Of a stretch of DNA of 64,000 bases, positions 44,413 to 53,792 are shown one piece after another (positions within the stretch are counted from its first letter, which is position 1; the number at the start of each line of letters is the position of its first letter). Position numbers and translations under genes: made by a program. A model generated the notes under the pieces. It was given only the letters and a program-made list of their open reading frames with translations. It had not been told where the DNA came from and searched no databases. The DNA is from CABMKH01 sp040797625 (GTDB taxonomy: Bacteria > Bacillota > Clostridia > Tissierellales > Tissierellaceae): NCBI GenBank assembly GCA_052067355.1, contig JBQHQH010000001.1, positions 124,001-188,000 of the forward strand, written 5' to 3'.

Positions 44413-45768
44413 TCATTCGTTAAAATATTTATCAACTCTTCTTTGTATGTTTTTACCTGTCTCCTCAGCAGTGGCTATGTCTTTAAAATATTTATCTATC
44501 TCTTCATAGATAATCCCACTCAAATTATAATCTTTAAATTCATTCACTTCTACCTGCTCATACCAACCCCTTAAAAGTTTTTTATAATCGGATATTTCAA
44601 AACTATATTCATCTGAAATCATCATCTTTGCATATCTTTCAGAAGCAACATCAAAAGCATTCTTATTTATTCCTGTCATATAAAATGAGGGCATACTCTG
44701 TACTTCTTCACTCATAAGAAAATGAATAAATTCCCATGCTAAATCTTTATTTGGAGATTGACTATTAATTCCAAAAGTACTGGACATCCTCCCCATTGTC
44801 TTTCCATTTTTATCACACATAGGCATGGACTGATATCTTATACTATCACTATATAAAGTAAATGCAGCAGCCTGATTGGGAAAGTCTATATCATATGCAA
44901 AATGATATTCCATATTATAAAAATCAATGGTACCTGTATCAAAATATCCCTCTTGATCTAATTTCGTTGCATATTTCAAAATATCCACAAATTCCTTTGA
45001 ATCAAAATTTACTTCCTTTCTATCTAAGTCAATAAACTTTTCAAGATTCTCTTTTATTAGGCGATATGCTACCTGAGGTACTCTCCCTATTGAAAGATAG
45101 GTATTATCCCTATTGGTATTATCAACTAATGCTATTCCTATATCAAGTGCATCGGAAAAGGATATGGTCTTTAAATTTTCATCAGGTTTTATGCCTGAGT
45201 CCTCAACCAGCTCTCTGTCAAAGGAAACAACATCAAAAAAAACTCCCACTGGAATTTCAAACTGTCCCTTTTCACTTTTGCCAAGGTTTATTATGTTCAT
45301 AAAATAATTTTCATCATCCATTCCTTTTTCCTCTATATAGGGAGTCAAATCCTCAAATACCCCCATTTCACCATATTTTATCATGGGTAATGGATCTGTA
45401 AAAATAACGTCTGCAGCTTTTCCTGATATAATCTTTGTATTCAATTGCTGCAAATAGTTTTCAGTTGAAAATTCTTCAGATGGAGCAACAGACATTATAC
45501 TTCCATTTTCCGTTTCAATATATTCAGAATGTCTAAAGGTTTCAACTATGATATTGGTATTTGGATACTTCTCCATAAACATTTTCGCTGCAATATCAAC
45601 AAATTCCATCTCTTCTAAAAGAGAGACAGTTATTTCCCCCTCAATTACTTTGTCTACTTTCTCAGTTGGCGATGCTCCATTAGTATCACCATTAACGTCC
45701 TTTAAATTTTGTGTACATCCTGAAAAGATAATTGAAATACAAATCAATAACAATATAATTTTTTTCAT
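44413..45768 (-). CDS. Sugar-type ABC extracellular solute-binding lipoprotein
   Basis: 451 residues. Lipobox SIIFSGCTQ. SBP family 1 features: EITVSLLEEMEFVDIAAKMF, KAADVIFTDPLPMIKYGEMG, and the late SPNKDLAWEFIHFLMSEEVQ block typical of carbohydrate-binding proteins. The N-terminal segment contains SVAPSEEFSTENYLQQLNTK in the usual place of the first ligand loop. The ligand is not predictable. Confidence 0.88.
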   Translation of the reverse strand: MKKIILLLICISIIFSGCTQNLKDVNGDTNGASPTEKVDKVIEGEITVSLLEEMEFVDIAAKMFMEKYPNTNIIVETFRHSEYIETENGSIMSVAPSEEFSTENYLQQLNTKIISGKAADVIFTDPLPMIKYGEMGVFEDLTPYIEEKGMDDENYFMNIINLGKSEKGQFEIPVGVFFDVVSFDRELVEDSGIKPDENLKTISFSDALDIGIALVDNTNRDNTYLSIGRVPQVAYRLIKENLEKFIDLDRKEVNFDSKEFVDILKYATKLDQEGYFDTGTIDFYNMEYHFAYDIDFPNQAAAFTLYSDSIRYQSMPMCDKNGKTMGRMSSTFGINSQSPNKDLAWEFIHFLMSEEVQSMPSFYMTGINKNAFDVASERYAKMMISDEYSFEISDYKKLLRGWYEQVEVNEFKDYNLSGIIYEEIDKYFKDIATAEETGKNIQRRVDKYFNE

Positions 45769-45843
45769 AAAAACAACCTCCTATTTCCATCTATATATAT
45801 TATAGAATAGAAACAGGAGATTATTTCTTAGGAATTCCTTAGA

Positions 45844-47709
45844 TTATTCTATGGGTAAAATAACAGTTGCTTTAAATAAATCCCCATCATTTTTAAGAAG
45901 GATATCTCCCTTATGCAATACGGCTATTCCCTTTGCAATTGCCAGTCCAAGCCCTGTGCCTTCGGTAGTTCTTGATTGGTCTCCTCTTTTAAATCTTAAA
46001 AACAGTTCTTTAAGGTCAAAATCCAATTTATTTGATGATACATTTTTAATCTCCACTCGAATCTCATTATCTGGAGGGTCCACTTCAATGTATATTCGAG
46101 TATTGGGTAAGGAATACTTAACAGCATTATCAATTAAATTATTAAATAACCTTGAAATACTAAGGTTATCACAGAAATATTCAATTTCACTTAAAGGGGA
46201 TAATAGTATTATCTCCTTTTTTTCTTTTTTGCAAATGATATTATACTCATAAGCAACTTGCTTTAACAATAATATTAAATCTATATTGTTCTTTGAAAGT
46301 CTTACATTTCCGCTTTCCATCTTTGATAGTTCAAATAAATCTTCAATTAATAAGTGTAATACTCTAGAATTCGACTCTGCAGCATTTATATATCTTTTCA
46401 ATTTTTCTTCTGATGCCAATGTTTTAGACAAATCCAGATAATTTATAATAGAGGTAAGGGGTGATCTTAAATCATGGGAAATATTTGTTATCAATTCATA
46501 TTTTAATCTTTCACTCTTTTTTTGTTCTTCAATTGCCTTTATATACTCCCCTTTTATTAAGTTTACATTTTGGGCAATATCAGATATCTTATCATTTCCT
46601 ATAATGGCTATATCCTTTGATAGATTTCCTTCTGCTATTTCTTTTATTTCTGATAATACAAAATTTGTATATAGATTTTTAGCCTTTATTATCTTTGAAA
46701 TAACAAGGGATAATATTATCATAATTAAAAGATGTATAGTTAAAATAAAGATGTTTTCTCTTACAAAACCATACCTATTAAAAGGATCAATCATATTAAA
46801 ACCATTTAATATGAATATATATGATATAACTAGAAGCATAAAACAGCTTAAACCTACTGGAACTTTTTTAAAATGTCTATTGTCCCATTTAGCTTTTAGT
46901 TCCATATAATTGTTTCTATTTGCTCTTATTATATAGAGTATATCTAAAAGAACCACCATTTCTAATATGTTTAAAATAGTTAATAAGCCAAATGATATTA
47001 TCCTCCTTCTCAATAGAGAAAATAGTCCAAGAGTTCTTACATATACAGAAACTGAGGATAATATAATTACTATGAAAAGTATGAATGATATAAATTTTAT
47101 ATCTATAGGTAAAAGTTCCAATTTATTCGATATATACGCCTGTCCAACTTTGAAATTATTGAAAAATAAAATCAATCCAGTAACTATTAAAACAACAAAA
47201 GCAACACAATCAAAATACAATAGGGATTGGAGTTTTAAATTATACCCAATAGAAAATTGAAGGGGACCCCATAAATTCTTAGACATGTCAATGTATATAT
47301 ATCCTTCTATAAATATCTCATCTACTTCTTCATCGAATCCATCTTCGATAAAATATCTAATATTGGATTTTGATAGAAAATCTTTATCATTTATATTTTC
47401 CTTTACATATACGGAGATAAGCTTTTCAGTATTGATGTCATCTGGTAAATTTGTATACCATTCATCTTCAATAAAAAAATTATAATAGACAAAGGAGTAA
47501 TCAGATAATTCCTGATTGGTAAAATCATTATCTTTTATTGAATCATAGATTAATCTTATATAATATCTATAATTAGTTCTACTATATACATGCTCGTCAA
47601 AAAAAAGACTTCTATTATTCCAAATGGATATGGAAAGTATCATGCTCATACTTATTAAAAATATTGAAATAATATATAGAATTATTTTTATTTTTTTCTT
47701 ATCCATCAT
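45844..47709 (-). CDS. Multi-pass membrane sensor histidine kinase
   Basis: 621 residues from the ATG at 47709, 2 bp after the response regulator stop (GGTGG upstream). First helix at ~10-30, an extracytoplasmic domain of about 125 residues, then about five further helices, a HAMP-like linker, HisKA (LITNISHDLRSPLTSIINYL, H box) and HATPase_c (NLIDNAVKYS N box, GTGLGLAIAKG G box). The operon context suggests it detects the transported compound or an associated envelope signal and controls the downstream ABC genes. Confidence 0.9.
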   Translation of the reverse strand: MMDKKKIKIILYIISIFLISMSMILSISIWNNRSLFFDEHVYSRTNYRYYIRLIYDSIKDNDFTNQELSDYSFVYYNFFIEDEWYTNLPDDINTEKLISVYVKENINDKDFLSKSNIRYFIEDGFDEEVDEIFIEGYIYIDMSKNLWGPLQFSIGYNLKLQSLLYFDCVAFVVLIVTGLILFFNNFKVGQAYISNKLELLPIDIKFISFILFIVIILSSVSVYVRTLGLFSLLRRRIISFGLLTILNILEMVVLLDILYIIRANRNNYMELKAKWDNRHFKKVPVGLSCFMLLVISYIFILNGFNMIDPFNRYGFVRENIFILTIHLLIMIILSLVISKIIKAKNLYTNFVLSEIKEIAEGNLSKDIAIIGNDKISDIAQNVNLIKGEYIKAIEEQKKSERLKYELITNISHDLRSPLTSIINYLDLSKTLASEEKLKRYINAAESNSRVLHLLIEDLFELSKMESGNVRLSKNNIDLILLLKQVAYEYNIICKKEKKEIILLSPLSEIEYFCDNLSISRLFNNLIDNAVKYSLPNTRIYIEVDPPDNEIRVEIKNVSSNKLDFDLKELFLRFKRGDQSRTTEGTGLGLAIAKGIAVLHKGDILLKNDGDLFKATVILPIE

Positions 47710-47711
47710 TT

Positions 47712-48401
47712 TTATTCCACCATATATCCTTCTCCCCAAGCTACCTTTAGATAAATCGGGTTCTTAACATCTACCTCAAGCTTTGATCTCAAATTGCTTA
47801 TATGAAACATGACTGTATTTTCCGAGTTTAAAAATTCTTGTTCCCATACGCTTTCATAGATGGTTTTTATGGATAATACCTTGCCTTGGTTTTTTGCCAA
47901 TAAATGCAATATCTTAAATTCTGTCGGAGTCAGATTAATAATTTCATCATTTAATGTTACAACTTTACTATCATAATCAATTTTCAGTCCTTTGATTAGA
48001 ATTTCGGAGCCCATAGAGGGCATTTTATTCAAATTTTTATATCTGCGTAATTGAGCCTTAACCCTAGCAATCAACTCATCTTTGCTAAATGGTTTAGTAA
48101 TATAATCATCTGCACCAGAGTTTAACCCCTCCACCTTATCTTCTTCTTCAGATTTTGCTGATAAAAGTATTATAGGAATGTTATCCTTATCCCTAATTTC
48201 CTTGGTTGCACTTATCCCATCTTTCCCGGGCATCATAATATCCATTATTATCAAATCTATTTTATGTAAATTCAAACTCTCCAATGCATCTTTCCCGTTA
48301 CTTGCTTGAAAAACTTGAAATCCTGCATTTTCTAAATAAATTGAGAGGGTTTCTGATAATTGAATATTGTCATCCACAACAAGTATCTTTTCCATGTACA
48401 T
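47712..48401 (-). CDS. OmpR-family response regulator
   Basis: 229 residues. Receiver domain with KILVVDDN, phospho-acceptor Asp in LIIMDIMMPGKDG and the conserved Lys in YITKPFSKDEL. Winged-helix output domain: LTPTEFKILHLLAKNQGKVL, NSENTVMFHISNLRSKLE, and the final VAWGEGYMV. AAGGAG precedes the ATG at 48401; a second in-frame ATG two codons on is possible. First gene of the two-component/ABC operon. Confidence 0.93.
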   Translation of the reverse strand: MYMEKILVVDDNIQLSETLSIYLENAGFQVFQASNGKDALESLNLHKIDLIIMDIMMPGKDGISATKEIRDKDNIPIILLSAKSEEEDKVEGLNSGADDYITKPFSKDELIARVKAQLRRYKNLNKMPSMGSEILIKGLKIDYDSKVVTLNDEIINLTPTEFKILHLLAKNQGKVLSIKTIYESVWEQEFLNSENTVMFHISNLRSKLEVDVKNPIYLKVAWGEGYMVE

Positions 48402-48457
48402 TTTACACTCCTTTTATTGATTGTTGTATACTATACCTTAATATTCTATGATTATAA

Positions 48458-48598
48458 TTATTTACTATATCCAGTCATGACATTGAACTCTTCTTCAATC
48501 TGTTCCTTTAGTCTATTATCGATTGCTTCACATATACTAAGCTTAACTACGTCCTCTTTTGTAAATATACTTGTATTTTTATTTATCTGAACAGCCCT
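48458..48598 (-). pseudogene. Orphan C-terminal coding fragment
   Basis: Open 46-codon stretch with no start codon after an upstream stop. It reads VKLSICEAIDNRLKEQIEEE and ends NVMTGYSK-stop. Helical and charged, unlike random AT-rich DNA. Probably the tail of a decayed gene; family not recognised. Confidence 0.35.
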
Positions 48599-48646
48599 TT
48601 AGAATATTAATTCTTATAGCAAACTATTATCTTATCTACATTATAT

Positions 48647-48751
48647 CTAAGTAGTCACACTCCTCATAATCTCCTTATCTTTTATCTGCACTTTATTAGT
48701 TGGATTACATCCAGATGACAATATCAATCTTAATAACCATAATAAACTCAT
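48647..48751 (-). pseudogene. Lipoprotein-like N-terminal remnant downstream of a Fur-like palindrome
   Basis: 34 codons: MSLLWLLRLILSSGCNPTNK then a stop. This looks like a signal peptide with a lipid-attachment Cys, cut short. Together with the orphan tail at 48458-48598 it may be what is left of an iron-uptake binding lipoprotein. No ribosome binding site is obvious. Confidence 0.3.
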
Positions 48752-48766
48752 AAAACTCACTTTAAT

Positions 48767-48781
48767 TGCAAATGATTTGCA
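48767..48781. promoter_or_regulatory. Fur-box-like palindrome
   Basis: TGCAAATGATTTGCA, a perfect 15-base palindrome with Fur-like character. It lies 15 bp upstream of the lipoprotein-like remnant and about 147 bp upstream of the hydrogenase-like gene on the other strand. Confidence 0.4.
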
Positions 48782-48927
48782 TTTACAATTAAAAGTATAT
48801 ATTATTTTAAAAAATAGTCAATTTGTTTTCATCTGTTAACTATAAATTATAGTTCTATATCCTTGAATATTTTCAACTATTAATGTGGAAAATAGTTCTA
48901 TAGATGTTTTAAATAAGGAGTGCTTTT

Positions 48928-50280
48928 ATGAGCAATAAAAAAGACTATAGTTCATTATTTAAAGAACTACTTAAGGCATATTATGAGGATGTATTTGAAG
49001 AGACAATAGAAGAAATCATCTCAAGAAGAGAAATAGATGAAGAAAAACTTGCTAAAATCGTCTCTGCTCTATGTGGAGTAGAAGTAAATTTTTCTAAAGA
49101 CTTCTCTAAAGATTTAAAAAAAGCAATAGAAAATTATAGAAAAAGCAATAGAGTTGTAGTAAATACCCATTCTTGTGTAAAAGACTGTGTAAAAATCGAT
49201 GGAAAAACTGTTTGTCAGAATGCCTGTCCCTTTGATGCTATCATCATAGGAAAAGACAGATATGGAGTAGAAATAAATATGGATACTTGTGTAGGCTGCG
49301 GTATTTGCCTAGACCTATGTGACAATAAGAACTTTATTGATAAAATAGAGTTTATTCCCTTGATAGACACCTTAAAGAAAAATAAAAAAGTCATTGCTGC
49401 TGTTGCTCCTGCTATTGTAGGGCAGTTCGGTGAAAATGTATCTATGGGACAGATAAGGGCAGGGCTTAAGAAACTAGGATTTGCTGATATGGTGGAAGTA
49501 GCATTTTTTGCAGATATGCTTACAATTAAAGAAGCAGTAGAATTCAATAGACTTGTAGTAGAAGAAAAAGACTTTATGCTCTCATCTTGTTGTTGTCCTA
49601 TATGGATTGGAATGATAAAAAACAAATTTCATGAATTAATAAAATATACTTCCCCTTCCATATCACCTATGATTGCAGCTGGCAAGGTCATAAAAAGAAT
49701 TGATCCTGAGTGTAAAGTTGTATTTATAGGGCCTTGTGTAGCAAAGAAATCAGAAGCAAAACTGGAAGATTTAAAATGTGCTATAGATTATGTACTGACT
49801 TTCAATGAACTAGAAGATATCTTTGAAGTCTTTAATATAGAACTAGAAAGTCTACCTGAAGAATTATCTGCTCAATATAGCTCTAAAGGTGGTAGAATCT
49901 ACGGAAGGATAGGTGGAGTATCTACATCTGTAAAATATGCTCTAATCCATATGTTTCCAAGTAAAGCTAATATATTTTCTAGTGAACAGGCTAGCGGAAT
50001 AAAAGAGTGTAAAAAGATGCTTGAAAATGCTCTCCAAGGAAATATTCAAACAAAATTTTTAGAAGGTATGGGCTGTGACGGAGGATGTGTAGGTGGTCCA
50101 AAAGCCATTATACCAAAGGAAAAGGGAAAAGAACTGATAGATAAATTTGGAGATGAGTCCAAGATTCATATATCTGCGAAAAATAAGATAATGAGTGAAT
50201 TTTTACAGCAATTAGATATAAATTGTCTTGAAGATTTTAATGACGAAGAAAAAGCAAAGATATTCTATAGAGATCTTTAA
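48928..50280 (+). CDS. Divergent [FeFe]-hydrogenase-like iron-sulfur protein
   Basis: 450 residues. Two ferredoxin-type clusters (CQNACPFDAI region; CVGCGICLDLC) are followed by the H-cluster domain. The three H-cluster motifs are present but altered: SCCCPIW instead of TSCCPxW, GPCVAKKSE instead of MPCxxKxxE, and EGMGCDGGCVGGP instead of ExMxCxGGCxxGGG. The cysteine ligands are kept; the Ser-to-Cys and Pro-to-Asp changes are unusual. The first ~65 residues are helical and unassigned. It could be a catalytic group B-like hydrogenase or a sensory/bifurcation relative. AAGGAG precedes the ATG. It is monocistronic, with a terminator following. Confidence 0.8.
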   Translation: MSNKKDYSSLFKELLKAYYEDVFEETIEEIISRREIDEEKLAKIVSALCGVEVNFSKDFSKDLKKAIENYRKSNRVVVNTHSCVKDCVKIDGKTVCQNACPFDAIIIGKDRYGVEINMDTCVGCGICLDLCDNKNFIDKIEFIPLIDTLKKNKKVIAAVAPAIVGQFGENVSMGQIRAGLKKLGFADMVEVAFFADMLTIKEAVEFNRLVVEEKDFMLSSCCCPIWIGMIKNKFHELIKYTSPSISPMIAAGKVIKRIDPECKVVFIGPCVAKKSEAKLEDLKCAIDYVLTFNELEDIFEVFNIELESLPEELSAQYSSKGGRIYGRIGGVSTSVKYALIHMFPSKANIFSSEQASGIKECKKMLENALQGNIQTKFLEGMGCDGGCVGGPKAIIPKEKGKELIDKFGDESKIHISAKNKIMSEFLQQLDINCLEDFNDEEKAKIFYRDL

Positions 50281-50283
50281 ACT

Positions 50284-50330
50284 AAAAGTGCCAAACATAT
50301 AAAGTTTAAATCTGTCTGGCACTTTTTTTA
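50284..50330. terminator. Terminator after the hydrogenase-like gene
   Basis: AAAAGTGCCA / TGGCACTTTT stem with a seven-T run on the + strand, shared with the convergent YbjQ gene. Confidence 0.8.
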
Positions 50331-50332
50331 AT

Positions 50333-50650
50333 TTATTTAAATTTAATAGCAGTTCCAATCACATTGACGACTAAAGCTGATCCACCTTGAAGATTTGTAA
50401 TAGAATATTCCATATTTAATATTGCATCTGCTCCCATATTTACTGCTTCTCTTTCTAATCTATCTAACGATAGCTCTTTTGCTCCATCTAACATTTCAGT
50501 ATATCCAACTAATTCTCCGCCAACCATATTCTTAAATCCAGCCATTAGATCTTTTCCAAAATGTTTAGAATAAACTGCACTTCCTTCAACTAATCCTAAA
50601 ATCTCATAATCTCTACCTGAAATATCAGGTAAATTTGTAATCAACATCAC
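50333..50650 (-). CDS. YbjQ/UPF0145 family protein
   Basis: 105 residues. Family pattern: GRDYEILGLVEGSAVYSKHFGKDLMAGFKNMVGGELVGYTEML, then LDRLEREAVNMGADAILNMEY and a final GTAIKF strand. YbjQ proteins form small pentameric beta/alpha rings with no settled function. It is 13 bp after the ABC permease gene, at the end of the GntR/ABC operon. Confidence 0.9.
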   Translation of the reverse strand: MMLITNLPDISGRDYEILGLVEGSAVYSKHFGKDLMAGFKNMVGGELVGYTEMLDGAKELSLDRLEREAVNMGADAILNMEYSITNLQGGSALVVNVIGTAIKFK

Positions 50651-50662
50651 AATCCCACCTTT

Positions 50663-51499
50663 TTATAGATCTATTCTCTTTTCTATTATATACCCAGTTG
50701 CCATAAAAGCACCTATACAAATCAATATTTCTGATAATAGACCTGTGATATTTAAATAAACCTCATAGTTATTTCCAAACAACATCATCTCAACAAGTCC
50801 ATTATTGGTAAATTGTAAAGCATTGAGTTCCCTTATACCTAATAACTTAAAGTTTGTTATATCTATATAATATGGAAGAGCTCCACCTATCTTAAATATA
50901 ATATAACCAGCAAGTGAATTTATTATCAAGAATAACACAAACCATAATCCACCAATCTTCTTATTTTTAATAGTCACTTTGCTCAAAGCCATGGATAAAT
51001 AGATTAAAATTAAAGTCAATATTGCTGATATCACTCCAACTATCCCCATGGATATAACTCCTCTATTTATTATGCTAAATATTTCTTTAAATATCTCTAA
51101 CCAATTTCCACCAAATAAGATCATTGCAAGTATTAAATTATATATGACTGTACCAATTCCCAAAACCACAAACCAGATTAATGAAACTATCAACTTAGCA
51201 CCTAAAATTTGATTTCCTGTAAGTGGCAACGTAAATGTTAAATAACCTCTATCTTCATACAGCTCTTTTCTAAAGGAACCTACTATATAGAAGAATGCTG
51301 TTAAAAAAGCTCCAAATATGACAAACATAGATACCATAAACATAAATCTCATAAAGCTAAATGAATTATTATAGGAAACAGATTTTATCTCATTGGCGAT
51401 ATTAAGTTGAATAATAGTTGAAGCAAGTATTACTATGGCCAATATTCCTAAAATAAACTTATATGTTCCCTTAAACTCATATTTCATAAATTTTCTCAT
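50663..51499 (-). CDS. ABC-2-type permease (YtrC/D-like)
   Basis: 278 residues with about six hydrophobic helices. The pattern IVGSFRKELYEDRGYLTFTLPLTGNQILGAKL is typical of GntR/YtrA-associated ABC-2 permeases. It pairs with the ATPase gene 11 bp upstream. Likely an exporter or envelope-stress-responsive pump; substrate unknown. Confidence 0.8.
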   Translation of the reverse strand: MRKFMKYEFKGTYKFILGILAIVILASTIIQLNIANEIKSVSYNNSFSFMRFMFMVSMFVIFGAFLTAFFYIVGSFRKELYEDRGYLTFTLPLTGNQILGAKLIVSLIWFVVLGIGTVIYNLILAMILFGGNWLEIFKEIFSIINRGVISMGIVGVISAILTLILIYLSMALSKVTIKNKKIGGLWFVLFLIINSLAGYIIFKIGGALPYYIDITNFKLLGIRELNALQFTNNGLVEMMLFGNNYEVYLNITGLLSEILICIGAFMATGYIIEKRIDL

Positions 51500-51510
51500 C
51501 TTCTACCCTC

Positions 51511-52206
51511 CTAGCCGAATATTTCCTTATATAAATCATCTATTTGCATTCCTCTTTCTTCTCTCAGAGTTTCTGCATTACCCATCATTTCTACGATACC
51601 TTCTTTTAAAAATACTACATCATCGAAGATATTCTCCATATCCCTTACTAAATGAGTCGTAATTATCATGGTACTTTCTTTATTATAATTCTCAATTATA
51701 GCATCTAATATCTGATCCCTAGCTACTGGATCGACTCCTGCTATAGGTTCATCTAGTATATATACCTTTGCATTTCTAGATAATACTAAAGTAAGATTTA
51801 ATTTTTCATTCATACCCTTTGATAGAGAGTCTATCTTCATATCCGGTTCTAATTTCATAAACTTCAACAATCCATATGCTTTATTTTCGTCAAAGTCTTT
51901 ATAGAAATCCTTATAGAAGTTAACTGCATCCTGAATACTCATCCATTTATATAGGAAATTTCTATCTGGTAGATATGAAACTACAGACTTAGTATAGACA
52001 CCGGGTCTTTTACCATCTATTAATATCTCTCCTTTGGATTCTCTCAATATTCCAGTTAAAATCTTAATCAATGTAGTCTTTCCACTTCCATTAGGTCCTA
52101 GTATTCCTACTACTTTTCCCTTTTCTATATTTAAGTTTAAATTATTTAAAGCCTTTTTATTCAGATAGGATTTCGATAAATTCTTTATTTCAATTATATT
52201 GCTCAT
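51511..52206 (-). CDS. ABC transporter ATPase (YtrB-like)
   Basis: 231 residues. Walker A GPNGSGKTT, signature LSKGMNEKLNLTLVL (degenerate LSxGM), Walker B VYILDEPIAGVDP, H-loop TTHL. ABC-2 ATPase type. It starts 3 bp after the GntR regulator stop codon. Confidence 0.9.
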   Translation of the reverse strand: MSNIIEIKNLSKSYLNKKALNNLNLNIEKGKVVGILGPNGSGKTTLIKILTGILRESKGEILIDGKRPGVYTKSVVSYLPDRNFLYKWMSIQDAVNFYKDFYKDFDENKAYGLLKFMKLEPDMKIDSLSKGMNEKLNLTLVLSRNAKVYILDEPIAGVDPVARDQILDAIIENYNKESTMIITTHLVRDMENIFDDVVFLKEGIVEMMGNAETLREERGMQIDDLYKEIFG

Positions 52207-52209
52207 GTA

Positions 52210-52569
52210 TTATCCCTCCTTTACATTTTCATTTATTAATTTTACCATATCCTCTATACTAAATCCCAATGTTTTCATATCTCTTATAAAATTATTTATC
52301 ACACTAGATGCCATATCATTCTTAAGCTTTTTAACTTTATTTTCATCTTCTGTTACAAATGTACCCATCCCTCTCTGAGTAAAAACTAAATCTTCTCTTT
52401 CTAATTCTTGATAAGATCTCTGGATGGTATTGGGATTTACTTTTAATTTTGTAGATAGTTCTCTTACTGATGGCAATTTATCTCCCTCCCCTAACTCTTT
52501 TGATACAATCTGCCTCTTTATATAATCCATAATTTGAACATAGATAGGTAGATTATTATTAAAGTTCAT
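52210..52569 (-). CDS. GntR-family regulator, YtrA subfamily
   Basis: 119 residues. GntR winged helix: PIYVQIMDYIKRQIVSKELGEGDKLPSVRELSTKLKVNPNTIQRSYQELE-like pattern (positions 8-60) and FTQRGMGTFV, with only a short helical tail, as in YtrA. It is the first gene of the ABC operon and presumably represses it until an envelope-active compound or other signal is present. Confidence 0.92.
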   Translation of the reverse strand: MNFNNNLPIYVQIMDYIKRQIVSKELGEGDKLPSVRELSTKLKVNPNTIQRSYQELEREDLVFTQRGMGTFVTEDENKVKKLKNDMASSVINNFIRDMKTLGFSIEDMVKLINENVKEG

Positions 52570-52666
52570 CTTTTCACCTCCGTACCAATGTTATGGTGTA
52601 TTAATTATATAGTACACTAAGGCTTTATGTATGTCAACAATTTTTTAAAATAGATTCAATAAAATA

Positions 52667-52703
52667 ACCCCAAATGTCGGATTTCTTATCCGACATTTGG
52701 GGT
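52667..52703 (-). terminator. Terminator of proC
   Basis: 16-bp perfect stem ACCCCAAATGTCGGAT with its complement around a five-base loop, 16 bp downstream of proC. Confidence 0.75.
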
Positions 52704-52718
52704 CATATCATAAAAGCT

Positions 52719-53525
52719 TTATTTTTCCATTTCCCTACTCTTATCTGCACAGACCTTTACTGCTTCCATAATTGCAGCTCTAAATCCATTTTCCTCTAGA
52801 TTTGCAACTGCTTCTATTGTAGTTCCAGCTGGTGAACATACGTTGTCTTTTAGTTGTGCTGGATGCATTCCCGTCTCCAAAACCATCTTAGCTGACCCTA
52901 ATACAGCTTGTGCAGCCATAGTATATGCCTGTGATCGTGGTATGCCTTCTAATACGCCAGCATCTGCCATGGCCTCAATTAAGATAAAGATATATGCTGG
53001 TGAAGATCCACAGAGTCCAGTAAATCCATCCATCAACTTTTCATCTATTATCTCTACTCTACCAAAGGAATTTAATATCTCCAGTATTCCCTCTAAGTCC
53101 TCTTCGGTAATTCTCTCATTTGATGATAATGCAGTCATACCTTCTCCTACCATAGCTGGTGTATTTGGCATCGCTTTTATAAACTTAGTATCTTTATTTA
53201 AATTATTCCTCAAAAATTGTGAACTTATTCCAGCACCGATACTTATTACTATTGCATCTTCTTTTATATAGTCTCTAATTTCTTCAATAACCATATAGTA
53301 GACATTTGGTTTAACTGCAAGTACTAGATAATCCGATTCTCTAGCTACTTCTCTATTATCCTTTGTAGTCTTTATACCATATTTTTTTTCTACTATTTCC
53401 CTTGAAGATTGAGTTTTAGCAGATGCTATCACATTCTCAGGTAATATAGTCTTGGATTTTATTATACTGCCTATCATAGCCTGAGCCATATTTCCACAAC
53501 CGATAAATCCAATAGTTTTTTCCAA
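52719..53525 (-). CDS. proC: Pyrroline-5-carboxylate reductase
   Basis: 268 residues. N-terminal Rossmann motif GFIGCGNMAQAMIGSI for NADPH. The family signature is ATTIEAVANLEENGFRAAIMEAV near the C-terminus, preceded by KAMPNTPAMVGEGMTAL and GLCGSSPAYIFILIEAMADA. It catalyses the last step of proline synthesis from pyrroline-5-carboxylate. Single gene with its own terminator. AGGAGAG upstream of the start. Confidence 0.95.
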   Translation of the reverse strand: MEKTIGFIGCGNMAQAMIGSIIKSKTILPENVIASAKTQSSREIVEKKYGIKTTKDNREVARESDYLVLAVKPNVYYMVIEEIRDYIKEDAIVISIGAGISSQFLRNNLNKDTKFIKAMPNTPAMVGEGMTALSSNERITEEDLEGILEILNSFGRVEIIDEKLMDGFTGLCGSSPAYIFILIEAMADAGVLEGIPRSQAYTMAAQAVLGSAKMVLETGMHPAQLKDNVCSPAGTTIEAVANLEENGFRAAIMEAVKVCADKSREMEK

Positions 53526-53593
53526 TTCACTCTCTCCTTTCGTGTTATAATTAATTATAACATATAGTCAAGAAAAAAGGAGCAATCTGCTCC

Positions 53594-53755
53594 TCAGTCC
53601 AAAAAAGTAATTGTAGCCGTATATATATCTCCATTTTGTTCATACTCTACATCTACTACTTCCAATATATCATCTCGATTTTCCTCTATCCACTGTTGAA
53701 CTTTATCCTGTAATTGTGAACCTTCACCATGTTGCACAAAAGCTGCATGTTTCAC
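53594..53755 (-). CDS. Small conserved-looking protein (Cse60-like shape)
   Basis: 53 residues from a GTG with TAGGAGTG upstream. Sequence starts MKHAAFVQHGEGSQLQDKVQ, continues WIEENRDDILEVVDVEYEQN and ends YTATITFLD. The alpha-beta-beta pattern with a 'W(I/L)-E-N--VVDV-Y' core resembles small sporulation proteins of the Cse60 type, but identity is uncertain. It follows an adjacent small membrane protein gene on the same strand. Confidence 0.5.
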   Translation of the reverse strand: MKHAAFVQHGEGSQLQDKVQQWIEENRDDILEVVDVEYEQNGDIYTATITFLD

Positions 53756-53792
53756 AGAAATCACTCCTATCATCTAAGTCTATTTCTATATC

